Numbered from the stretch's first letter, positions 1-5,860 are shown. The stretch: DNA of 5,860 nucleotides from Candidatus Elarobacter sp. (GCA_030150085.1 JASLGJ010000287.1:1-5860), one strand, 5' to 3'. Made by a program: numbers and translations. The notes: a model not told the origin generated them from the sequence alone.

Positions 1-839
1 GCGGCGTTGGCGATGGCGGCTCCGGAGCTCCAGAACCCGTCGACCGCATCGCGGTGCCGGATGTGCGAGGCGCGCTCCAGCAGCCCGCGCAGCGCGACGG
101 CCGCGGCGGCGGTGGCGAAGATCCCCGACACCTGCAGGTGATCGGCGACGAGATAGGACAGATAGGCGACCACGATCGTGGCGGTGACCTCGTGTTCCGA
201 GGCGCGCGCCGCCCGCAGGAGCAGCCAGAGCGGCAGCGCGCACGCGGCTCCTACGACGAGGCCGCCCGCGATCGCCAGCGCGCCGTGCGCGAGCGCGGGA
301 AGCCAGCCGGCGCTCGAGCCCTGGACGGCCGCCAGCGCCAGACCGTACAGCACCACCGCCACGCCGTCGTTGGACAAGGATTCCGCCTCGACGATCGTTT
401 TGACCGCCGTGGGAACCGCGGCGTGGCGAAACACCGCGACGACGGCGACCGGGTCGGTCGCCGAGATCGTCGCTCCCAGCAGCAGCGCCGGAGCGAAGGG
501 CAGCGCGCCGGCCGCGACGAGCGCGGCGGCGACGGCCAGCGCGGACAGCACCGTCCCGGGCAGCGCCAGGAGCGCGATGCGCAGGGCCGACGCGCGCAGA
601 GCGTCCAGATCGATGCTCCACGCCGCCTCGAAGACCAAGGGCGGCAGGAACACGAAAAACAGCGCGGGGCCGAACGCGAACGGCGGCCGCAGGTGCCAGA
701 CCGACCCGAAGACCGCGCCCACCGCGACCAGCAGCACGGCGGCCGGGATGCGGATGCGCTCGGCCGCGATGGAGACGAGCACCGCGAACGCCAGCAACCC
801 CACGAATGCCGCTACGCCGGCGGAGAGCTCCTGCGCCAC
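1..839 (-). CDS. Cation:proton antiporter, CPA1 (NhaP-like) family, C-terminus beyond window
   Basis: Inner-membrane exchanger predicted to swap Na+ or K+ for protons, acting in pH and ion homeostasis. The frame is open on the minus strand from 839 to the left edge, giving 279 visible residues made almost wholly of hydrophobic helices. Family landmarks are FLPPLVFEAAW (about 64-74), SATDPVAVVAVFR (126-138) and ESLSNDGVAVVLY (153-165). Asn157-Asp158 fits the ND motif typical of electroneutral CPA1 exchangers. FWSSGAAIANA at the edge matches the FW...NS region that precedes the last helices, so roughly the C-terminal third or more is missing. I chose GTG at 839 because it gives a family-like N-terminus ahead of the first helix (AAFVGLLAFAVLVSIAAERI). 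Its ribosome binding site is weak (GGGACGA about 10 bases upstream), and GTG at 803 is an alternative. The gene is divergent from the dehydrogenase at 929. The transported ion cannot be read from the sequence. Confidence 0.88.
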   Translation of the reverse strand, partial: MAQELSAGVAAFVGLLAFAVLVSIAAERIRIPAAVLLVAVGAVFGSVWHLRPPFAFGPALFFVFLPPLVFEAAWSIDLDALRASALRIALLALPGTVLSALAVAAALVAAGALPFAPALLLGATISATDPVAVVAVFRHAAVPTAVKTIVEAESLSNDGVAVVLYGLALAAVQGSSAGWLPALAHGALAIAGGLVVGAACALPLWLLLRAARASEHEVTATIVVAYLSYLVADHLQVSGIFATAAAAVALRGLLERASHIRHRDAVDGFWSSGAAIANA

Positions 840-881
840 GCGGCGTGCTTCGTCCCAACGGTGCGGCGACCCGCCGGTGGC

Positions 882-904
882 ATTCCCCTCCCTGGGAGGG
901 GAAT
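882..904. promoter_or_regulatory. Perfect 23-base inverted repeat between divergent genes (candidate operator or hairpin)
   Basis: The arm ATTCCCCTCCC (882-892) and its exact reverse complement GGGAGGGGAAT (894-904) flank a single central T at 893. The element sits 42 bases from the antiporter start and 24 bases from the dehydrogenase start. No T-tract follows on either strand, which argues against an intrinsic terminator. It could bind a dimeric repressor controlling both genes. Alternatively it could fold in the transcript just before the dehydrogenase ribosome binding site, with a stem of nine pairs and a five-base loop. The symmetry is seen directly, and the role is inferred. I cannot identify -35 or -10 boxes with confidence in this gap. 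Confidence 0.7.
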
Positions 905-913
905 AACCGAGGC

Positions 914-922
914 GGGAGAGAG
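914..922 (+). promoter_or_regulatory. Ribosome binding site of the dehydrogenase
   Basis: The purine run GGGAGAGAG ends six bases before ATG at 929. It supports that ATG over the upstream in-frame ATG at 806, which would add 41 Arg- and Pro-rich residues absent from the family and would read through the palindrome. Confidence 0.75.
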
Positions 923-928
923 CATTCG

Positions 929-1702
929 ATGAACAGCAGCCTGCACAACAAAGTCGCCGTCGTCACCGGCGCCGCGACCGGCATCGGCCGCGCGATCGCG
1001 ACCCGCTTCGTGCGCGCCGGCGCGAAGGTCGTGATCGACTACGTCGGCTCCCGCGACGAGGCCGACGAGCTGGCCGAGGCGCTCGCGACGGCCGGCGGTG
1101 ACGCCGTCGCGGTCGCCGCCGACGTCAGCGACCCCGCCCAGGTCGACATGCTGGTCGAGCGCACGGTGCAGACCTTCGGCCGGCTCGACGTCTGGGTCAA
1201 CAACGCGGGGATCGAGAAGGAGTACCCGTTCCTGGAGACGCCACTGGACTACTGGCACGAGGTCATCGCGGTCAACCTGACCGGGCCGTTCCTGTGCTGC
1301 CAGCGCGCCGCCAGGCAGATGGTCGCGCAAGGCGGGGGCGGGCGCATCGTCAACATCTCGTCGGTCCACGAGGACATCCCGATGCTCACCAACGGCCCGT
1401 ACTGCGCGGCCAAGGGCGGCCTGCGGATGCTGATGCGCACGATCGCGGTCGAGCTCGCGCCGCACGGCATCACGGTCAACAACGTCGCCCCCGGCGCGAT
1501 CGAAACGCCGATCAACGCGCGGTCGATGCAAGACCCCGCGAAGATGAAGGCCCTGCTGGCCGAGATCCCGCTGCGCCGGATGGGCACGCCGCAGGAGGTC
1601 GCGCAGCTCTGCGCGTTCCTGGCCTCGGACGAAGCGGCCTACGTCACGGGCTCGACCTACGTGATCGACGGCGGCATGATGCGCCAGTCCGGCAGCCTCT
1701 AG
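929..1702 (+). CDS. Glucose 1-dehydrogenase-like short-chain dehydrogenase/reductase
   Basis: Predicted cytosolic NAD(P)-dependent oxidoreductase, likely oxidising beta-D-glucose to glucono-1,5-lactone. The 257-residue length is normal for classical SDRs. Motifs are the Rossmann TGAATGIG (13-20), the adenine-pocket Asp65, NNAG (91-94), Asn116, Ser145, and YxxxK with Tyr158 and Lys162. From memory, these positions coincide without gaps with Bacillus megaterium glucose dehydrogenase. The rarer signatures NISSVHEDIP (142-151) and PGAIETPINA also match that enzyme and set it apart from generic FabG-like SDRs. The C-terminus DGGMMRQSGSL is a few residues shorter than in Bacillus and lacks its terminal ARG-type tail, so substrate range may differ. 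Asp37 and Val39 replace the Asn and Arg recalled from the Bacillus enzyme, suggesting a preference for NAD over NADP. The stop overlaps that of the convergent glycoside hydrolase. Family assignment is secure, and the glucose substrate is probable but unproven. Confidence 0.85.
   Translation: MNSSLHNKVAVVTGAATGIGRAIATRFVRAGAKVVIDYVGSRDEADELAEALATAGGDAVAVAADVSDPAQVDMLVERTVQTFGRLDVWVNNAGIEKEYPFLETPLDYWHEVIAVNLTGPFLCCQRAARQMVAQGGGGRIVNISSVHEDIPMLTNGPYCAAKGGLRMLMRTIAVELAPHGITVNNVAPGAIETPINARSMQDPAKMKALLAEIPLRRMGTPQEVAQLCAFLASDEAAYVTGSTYVIDGGMMRQSGSL
1699..1702. other. Overlapping convergent stop codons (CTAG)
   Basis: The dehydrogenase ends with TAG at 1700-1702, and the minus-strand hydrolase ends with TAG on 1701-1699. 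The palindrome CTAG therefore serves both stops, and no intergenic sequence remains. I see no hairpin plus T-tract nearby, so the transcripts of these genes probably run into each other's coding sequence or end by Rho. Confidence 0.85.
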
Positions 1703-3519
1703 GAGCCCTGGGCCTGCGGCAGCTCGCTCTCGCCGCGGCGCTGCTCGGCCGGCTTGTCGGCGTGGGCGAGGTTGTAGGCGGTGTTGACCAGGCCGACGTG
1801 CGAGAAGGCCTGCGGGAAATTGCCGACCAGCCGTTTGCCCCGCACGTCGTACTCCTCGGAGAGCAGCCCGACGTCGTTGGCCGTGCCCAGCAGGCGCTCG
1901 AACAGCGCCCGGGCGTCGTCGTGGCGGCCCTGCAGCACGTAGTTGTCGGCCAGCCAGAACGCGCAGGCGTAGAACGCGCCCTCGCCCGGCGGCAGCCCGT
2001 CGGTCTCCTCGGAGAGGTGGTTGTAGCGGAGCACGAAGCCGTCGTGGAGCAGCTCGCGCTCGACCGCCCGCACCGTGCCGAGCACGCGCGGGTCGTCGGG
2101 GGGCAGGAAGCCGACCAGCGGGATCAGCAGGGTCGCCGCGTCGAGCTCGCGGGAGCCGTAGCACTGGGTGAAGGTCTCGCGCTCGGGGTCGTAGCCCTTC
2201 GCGCAGACCTCGGCGTGGATCGTCTCGCGCAGGGCCCGCCAGCGCTCGACCGGGCCCTCCAGCCCGAACTCCTCGACCGCCTTGACCGCGCGGTCGAGCG
2301 CGACCCACGTCAGCACCTTGGAGTGGACGAAGTCGCGGCAGGGCCCGCGCACCTCCCACAGCCCGCGGTCCGGCTCGCACCAGCGCTTCTCGACCGCCGC
2401 CACGACCGCTTGGGTGAGCGACCACTCGTCGGTGTCGGGCGCCAAGCCCGCGCGGTGGGCCTGGTACATCACGTCGACGACCTCGCCGTACACGTCGAGC
2501 TGGAGCTGCTCGGCGGCCGCGTTGCCGATCCGCACCGGGCGCGAGCCGGCGTAGCCCGCCAGCCAGCCCGCCTCGAACTCGGGCAGGCGCCGCTCGCCCC
2601 GCAGGCCGTAGAGGATCTGCAGCTGCTCGGGGTTGCCGGCCACCGCGCGCAGCAGCCAGGCCCGCCAGGCGAAGGCCTCCTCCTCGTAGCCCGCGTTGAG
2701 CATCGCGACCAGCACGAACGTGGCGTCGCGCAGCCAGCAGTAGCGGTAGTCCCAGTTGCGCACCCCGCCCAGCTGCTCGGGCAGCGAGGTGGTCGGCGCG
2801 GCCAGCACGGCCCCGGTCTCGGCGGCGGTGAGCGCCTTGAGGGTCAGCAGCGAGCGCACCACCGCGTCGCGCCAGGGCCCCTGGTAGCGGCACGTGCGGG
2901 CCCACTCGCGCCAGAAGACGTCCGTCCGGCGCAGGGCCGTGGCCGCCTCGGAGGGCCCGGGCTGCTCCTCGTACGAGGGGAAGTACGCGAGCTCGAAGCC
3001 GACCTGCTCGCCGGCCCCGACCTCGAACTCGGCCACCGTGGCGAAGTCCTCGCCGCGCAGCGGCACGTCGGCGTAGAGGGCCAGCGCGTCGGGGCCGGCG
3101 ACCGCGACCACCGCCGACGCGGCCTTGCGCACCCACGGCACGACCCGCCCGTAATCGAACCGAATCTTGATGGACGAGCGCAGCGCGACCCGGCCGGCCT
3201 CGCCGATGACCAGCCGGACCAGGCGCGGGGCCTCGCTCCCGGCCAGCATCCCGTCCACCACCCGGACCCGCCCGCCCTCGACCTCGTGCACGGTCTCGAG
3301 CACCATGCTGTCGGGCCGGTAGGCGCGCCGGGTGGCGCGCACCGCGCCGCGCGGGGCGATCCGCCAGTGTCCGTTGTCCTCGTCGCCGACCAGCGCCGCG
3401 AAGCAGGCCCCGCTGTCGAAGCGCGGCAGGCAGAGCCAGTCGATCGAGCCGTCGCGGCTCACCAGGGCGGCGGTGCGGGTGTCGCCGAGCAGAGCGTAGT
3501 CTTCGATGGGGCGCGTCAC
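1699..3519 (-). CDS. Glycoside hydrolase family 15 protein (glucoamylase- or trehalase-type)
   Basis: Predicted inverting alpha-glucosidase releasing glucose from maltooligosaccharides, alpha-glucan or trehalose. It has 606 residues from a GTG at 3519, close to the size of mycobacterial GH15 trehalases. The N-terminal part opens with IEDYALLGDTRTAALVSRDG and IDWLCLPRFDS (about 5-36), typical of the beta-sandwich domain of bacterial GH15 proteins. The (alpha/alpha)6 barrel follows, with NWDYRYCWLRD (255-265), RLPEFEAGWLAGYAGS (311-326) and VRIGNAAAEQLQLDVYGEV (329-347). Glu389 in DRGLWEVRG is the likely general acid and Glu513 in PPGEGAF the likely base. There is no signal peptide, so it acts in the cytoplasm. 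A TTG at 3591 would add 24 Arg-rich residues that family members lack, so I rejected it. GGTGGG lies 12 bases before the GTG, a rather long spacing. Trehalase versus glucoamylase activity cannot be decided here. Its convergent partner, a glucose dehydrogenase-like enzyme, would use the released glucose. Confidence 0.88.
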   Translation of the reverse strand: MTRPIEDYALLGDTRTAALVSRDGSIDWLCLPRFDSGACFAALVGDEDNGHWRIAPRGAVRATRRAYRPDSMVLETVHEVEGGRVRVVDGMLAGSEAPRLVRLVIGEAGRVALRSSIKIRFDYGRVVPWVRKAASAVVAVAGPDALALYADVPLRGEDFATVAEFEVGAGEQVGFELAYFPSYEEQPGPSEAATALRRTDVFWREWARTCRYQGPWRDAVVRSLLTLKALTAAETGAVLAAPTTSLPEQLGGVRNWDYRYCWLRDATFVLVAMLNAGYEEEAFAWRAWLLRAVAGNPEQLQILYGLRGERRLPEFEAGWLAGYAGSRPVRIGNAAAEQLQLDVYGEVVDVMYQAHRAGLAPDTDEWSLTQAVVAAVEKRWCEPDRGLWEVRGPCRDFVHSKVLTWVALDRAVKAVEEFGLEGPVERWRALRETIHAEVCAKGYDPERETFTQCYGSRELDAATLLIPLVGFLPPDDPRVLGTVRAVERELLHDGFVLRYNHLSEETDGLPPGEGAFYACAFWLADNYVLQGRHDDARALFERLLGTANDVGLLSEEYDVRGKRLVGNFPQAFSHVGLVNTAYNLAHADKPAEQRRGESELPQAQGS

Positions 3520-3540
3520 CGTGCCATGATTCCCACCAAT

Positions 3541-3582
3541 CGTTTCGGCGCGGCGGAGGAAATGTTTCCTGACGGCGAAACG
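3541..3582. promoter_or_regulatory. Nested inverted repeats in the divergent promoter region (candidate operator)
   Basis: The outer arms CGTTTCG (3541-3547) and CGAAACG (3576-3582) enclose an inner palindrome AGGAAA-TG-TTTCCT (3557-3570). The centres of the two symmetries lie only two bases apart. The element fills the middle of the 102-base gap between the hydrolase start (3519, minus) and the solute-binding protein start (3622, plus). That is the position expected for an operator controlling either or both genes. The AT-rich core stands out from its GC-rich surroundings. Symmetry is seen directly, and regulatory function is inferred. No clear sigma-70 boxes were found. Confidence 0.5.
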
Positions 3583-3606
3583 TCGGCGCAACTCGTCACC
3601 CGCCCC

Positions 3607-3612
3607 AAGAGG
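3607..3612 (+). promoter_or_regulatory. Ribosome binding site of the solute-binding protein
   Basis: AAGAGG ends nine bases before ATG at 3622. It fixes the start of a protein whose reading frame is otherwise open far upstream, antisense to the hydrolase. Confidence 0.75.
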
Positions 3613-3621
3613 TTGGTCCCG

Positions 3622-4836
3622 ATGCGTGTTCCTCGTTTCGTTCCGGCGGCGCTGGCCGGCGCGCTGCTGTGCAGCTCGTTCGCGGCGTCGCCCGTCGGCG
3701 CCGCCGACTCAGGCCCGGTCAAGATCGCGGTCATCACCGACATGAGCGGCGTGTACGCCGCGCTCGCCGGCCAGGGCGCCGTCGACGCGACGAAGATGGC
3801 CGTCGAGGATTTCGGCGGGAAGGTTCTCGGCCGCCCGATCGTCGTCGACGCGGTCGACCACCGCAACCAAGGCCCGGAAGCAGCCACCAAGGCCCGCGAG
3901 GAGTTCGACTCCGGCGCCGACCTGGCGCTGGACATGACCAACTCGGGCACCGCCATCGCGGTCGCCGGGGTGGCCAAGGAGAAGCACAAGCTGGCCATCG
4001 TGACCGGCGGCGGCACCTCCGCCATCACCAACGAGAACTGCAACAAGTACACCTACCACTACGCCTACGACACCTATGCCCTGGCGCACTCGACCGGCAC
4101 CAACATCACCGCCGGCGGGGGCAAGAAGTGGTACGGCATCGTGCCCAACTACGCGTTCGGCAAGGCCATGCTGGCCGACTTCACCGATGCGGTGAAGAGC
4201 AAGGGCGGCGAGTTCGTCCACGAGGACACGATGCCGCTGGGCACCACGGACTTCTCGTCCTACATGCTGGCCGCCAAGAACGCCAAGCCCGACGTGCTGG
4301 GCCTGCTCAACGCCGGCGCCGACACGGTCAACAGCATGAAGGCCGCCAAGCAGTTCGGGCTGGACAAGCAGATGAAGATCGCGGTCGGCCTGCTGTTCCT
4401 CTCCGACGTCGACGCGCTGCCGCAGGTGTTCGAGGGCTCGCGCATCACCACGTCCTGGTACTGGAACCAGGACAAGGCGGCGCGCGCGTGGGCCGACCGC
4501 TGGAGCAAGCGCAACGGCGGCAAGCGCCCGACCGACGTTCAGGCCTCGGACTACTCGGCCACGATGCAGTGGCTCAACGCCGTCAAGGCGGTCGGCTCGA
4601 CCGACGCCGACAAGGTCGTCAAGTACCTCGACGGCCGGCAGTTCAACGACTTCTACGCCCACGGCGGCGAGTGGCGCGCGCGCGACCACCGCGTGACGCA
4701 CGACATGTACGTGGTCGACGTGCTGCCGCAGTCGCAGGTCAAGGAGCCGCACGCGTGGTTCAAGATCGTCCAGACCATCCCGCCGGGCCGCGCCTTCCGC
4801 CCCGAGTCGCAGTCCCTGTGCAAGAAGGACTGGTAG
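3622..4836 (+). CDS. ABC transporter solute-binding protein, LivJ/HAAT type (periplasmic-binding-protein fold I)
   Basis: Extracytoplasmic receptor that captures a solute and delivers it to the LivH/LivM permeases encoded next. The 404 residues begin with an export signal: MRVPRFVP, a hydrophobic stretch (about 9-22), and a probable signal-peptidase site after SPVGA or SPVGAA (27-28). Cys17 sits in ALLCSS, a poor lipobox, so a lipoprotein is possible but not favoured. The mature protein starts with the typical strand VKIAVITDMSGVYA (33-46) and continues through LGRPIVVDAVDHRNQGPEAA (69-88) to TGGGTSAITNENC (128-140). WYWNQDKAARAWADRW is typical of the second lobe of this subfamily. Cys140 and Cys400, near the C-terminus (SLCKKDW), are the only Cys I see in the mature part and may form a disulfide. 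The ligand is unknown: relatives bind branched-chain amino acids, amides, urea or aromatic acids. It is the first gene of an operon, nine bases before the proposed LivH start. Confidence 0.9.
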   Translation: MRVPRFVPAALAGALLCSSFAASPVGAADSGPVKIAVITDMSGVYAALAGQGAVDATKMAVEDFGGKVLGRPIVVDAVDHRNQGPEAATKAREEFDSGADLALDMTNSGTAIAVAGVAKEKHKLAIVTGGGTSAITNENCNKYTYHYAYDTYALAHSTGTNITAGGGKKWYGIVPNYAFGKAMLADFTDAVKSKGGEFVHEDTMPLGTTDFSSYMLAAKNAKPDVLGLLNAGADTVNSMKAAKQFGLDKQMKIAVGLLFLSDVDALPQVFEGSRITTSWYWNQDKAARAWADRWSKRNGGKRPTDVQASDYSATMQWLNAVKAVGSTDADKVVKYLDGRQFNDFYAHGGEWRARDHRVTHDMYVVDVLPQSQVKEPHAWFKIVQTIPPGRAFRPESQSLCKKDW

Positions 4837-4838
4837 GG
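4835..4838 (+). promoter_or_regulatory. Candidate ribosome binding site for the CTG start of the LivH-type permease
   Basis: AGGG overlaps the TAG stop of the solute-binding protein gene and lies seven bases before CTG at 4846. This good spacing supports CTG as the initiation codon. The site is modest in strength, so translational coupling to the upstream gene is likely. Confidence 0.5.
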
Positions 4839-4845
4839 TAGCGGT

Positions 4846-5724
4846 CTGAGCCCGGACTACGTCCTCACCCAGATCTTCAACGGGCTAGCGAGCGGCGCGT
4901 TCTACGCGCTGCTCGCGCTGGGCCTGTCGGTGATCTTCGGGATGCTGCGAGTGGTGAACTTCGCCCACGGGGCGATGTTCATGCTGGGCGCGTTCGCGAC
5001 GTACTACGGCGCGCAGCTCGTCCACCTGCCGTTCTTCGTCGCGCTGGTCGCGGCACCGGTCGTGGTCGGGCTGTTCGGCGTGCTGCTGGAGACGACGCTG
5101 CTGCGCCGCCTGTACGGGCTCGACCCGATCTACAACCTGCTGCTCACCTTCGCGCTGGTGCTGGTGATCGAGGACCTGATGCGGCTGATCGCCGGGCCGC
5201 TGGGCTCGCCCTACTCGACCCCCGACGCCCTGAGCGGCGCCACCAACCTCGGCTTCACCCTCTACCCGACCTACAAGCTGTTCGTCATCGTGGTCTCGCT
5301 GGCGGTCTGCGGCGCGGCCTGGTTCGTGGTCGAGCGCACCCCGGTCGGGGCGCGCATCCGGGCCGCGACCGAGAACCCGGTCCTGGTGCGGGCCTTCGGG
5401 ATCGACACCCGGCGCCTGGTGACGGCGACCTTCGGGGTCGGCGTCGCCCTGGCCGCGCTGGCCGGCGTGCTGGCCGCGCCGACCACCAACGTCCAGCCGA
5501 CGATGGGCGACGCGGTGATCATCTACACCTTCGCGATCGTGGTGATCGGCGGGCTGGGCTCGATCGTCGGTTCGATCGTGGCCGGCTTCGCGCTGGGCCT
5601 GCTGCAGACGATCGGCGCGGTCGTGTTCCCGCCGATCTCGACGACCCTGATCTTCATCGTGATGGTGATCGTCATCATGTGGCGCCCGGCCGGCCTGTTC
5701 GGCAAGCCCGAGAGCGCGCGATGA
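4846..5724 (+). CDS. livH: Branched-chain amino acid-type ABC transporter permease, LivH family (CTG start proposed)
   Basis: Inner-membrane subunit forming half of the translocation channel of a HAAT-family importer. From CTG at 4846 it has 292 residues, a normal LivH length, with about eight hydrophobic segments. The N-terminus has the LivH signature: QIFNGLASGAFYALLALGLS (9-28), then VIFGMLRVVNFAHG (29-42). The cytoplasmic coupling segment GARIRAATENPVLVRAFGI (168-186) should contact the ATPases, and the last helix ends in MWRPAGLFGK. No ATG, GTG or TTG occurs in frame between the upstream TAG (4834-4836) and GTG at 4930. Starting at 4930 would remove most of the first membrane helix and half of the signature, so I prefer CTG. 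The stop overlaps the LivM start by ATGA. The substrate is set by the binding protein and is unknown. Family assignment is firm, and the exact start is less so. Confidence 0.88.
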   Translation: MSPDYVLTQIFNGLASGAFYALLALGLSVIFGMLRVVNFAHGAMFMLGAFATYYGAQLVHLPFFVALVAAPVVVGLFGVLLETTLLRRLYGLDPIYNLLLTFALVLVIEDLMRLIAGPLGSPYSTPDALSGATNLGFTLYPTYKLFVIVVSLAVCGAAWFVVERTPVGARIRAATENPVLVRAFGIDTRRLVTATFGVGVALAALAGVLAAPTTNVQPTMGDAVIIYTFAIVVIGGLGSIVGSIVAGFALGLLQTIGAVVFPPISTTLIFIVMVIVIMWRPAGLFGKPESAR

Positions 5725-5860
5725 ACCGCCGCCAGCTGCTCGTCCTCGCCGCGCTGGTCGCGCTCGGCCTCGCGCTGCCGTGGTTCGTCTACCCGGTCGT
5801 CGCGATCGACCTGATCTGCTTCGGGCTGTTCGCCGTCTCGCTCGACCTGCTGTTCGGCTA
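5721..5860 (+). CDS. livM: Branched-chain amino acid-type ABC transporter permease, LivM family, N-terminal fragment
   Basis: Second membrane subunit of the importer, expected to pair with LivH. Only 46 residues are inside the window, and the gene runs off the right edge. It starts MNRRQLLVLAALVALGLALP, a short basic head and a first membrane helix. FVYPVVAIDLICFGLFAVSL and DLLFG (22-46) then match the conserved N-terminal region of LivM proteins, which normally continues with a TGLLSFGHA-like segment. ATG at 5721 overlaps the LivH stop as ATGA, indicating translational coupling. ATPase genes of the LivG and LivF type would be expected next, outside the window. Confidence 0.82.
   Translation, partial: MNRRQLLVLAALVALGLALPWFVYPVVAIDLICFGLFAVSLDLLFG

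Noticed and set aside
882..904. Palindrome as an intrinsic terminator
   Set aside because: No run of T follows the stem on either strand, and it lies upstream of both flanking genes, where no transcript would need to end.
54..932. Plus-strand open frames opposite the antiporter
   Set aside because: Their products are Arg-, Gly- and Gln-rich or Ala- and Ser-rich without any domain, while the minus strand shows clear CPA1 motifs over the whole stretch.
812..3136. Minus-strand open frame of 774 codons spanning the dehydrogenase and much of the hydrolase
   Set aside because: It is an out-of-frame shadow of the GH15 gene with Arg- and Ala-rich composition and no recognisable motif, and it is antisense to a well-supported SDR.
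3709..4752. Minus-strand open frame opposite the solute-binding protein
   Set aside because: Repetitive Val-, Gly- and Arg-rich translation typical of the strand opposite a GC-rich gene, with no ribosome binding site or family motif.
1294..4836. Very long plus-strand open frame (1180 codons) running antisense to the hydrolase and into the solute-binding protein
   Set aside because: The part before 3622 is low-complexity, Arg-, Ala- and Gly-rich antisense translation of the GH15 gene, a usual effect of high GC. Only the segment from 3622, with a signal peptide and ribosome binding site, is a gene.
4930..5724. GTG at 4930 as the LivH start
   Set aside because: It would cut through the first membrane helix and the conserved LivH signature, and the protein would be about 28 residues short of the family norm.

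Overview
The window is GC-rich (about 70 percent by eye) and densely coded, with GTG and apparently CTG starts, four-base overlaps and short intergenic gaps. This suggests a high-GC actinobacterium, possibly of the Thermoleophilia type. No taxonomic marker is present, so this is only an impression. I see no RNA gene, insertion sequence, CRISPR array or phage gene.

Left part (1-1702): the 5' portion of a CPA1-type cation:proton antiporter runs leftward out of the window. It is transcribed divergently from a short-chain dehydrogenase closely resembling Bacillus glucose 1-dehydrogenase. The 89-base gap between them holds a perfect inverted repeat with 11-base arms around a single central base, at 882-904. 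It is a strong candidate for an operator or RNA hairpin.

Middle (1699-3621): a family-15 glycoside hydrolase (glucoamylase or trehalase type) lies on the minus strand. It converges on the dehydrogenase so tightly that the two TAG stop codons share the palindrome CTAG. The hydrolase has no signal peptide, so it probably releases glucose in the cytoplasm, and the dehydrogenase could then oxidise it to gluconolactone. On its other side the hydrolase diverges from a transport operon across about 100 bases that contain two nearly concentric inverted repeats.

Right part (3622-5860): the first genes of a branched-chain-amino-acid-type (HAAT/Liv) ABC importer are a solute-binding protein, a LivH-type permease and the beginning of a LivM-type permease. 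The LivH start is unusual. Homology requires about 28 residues upstream of the first GTG, and the only start-like codon there is CTG at 4846, behind an AGGG motif. The permease frame is also continuous with the solute-binding protein's frame across its TAG stop. LivH and LivM overlap by ATGA. The ATPase genes, if present, lie beyond the right edge.

The families are all known ones. The most noteworthy points are the two intergenic palindromic elements and the LivH initiation site.
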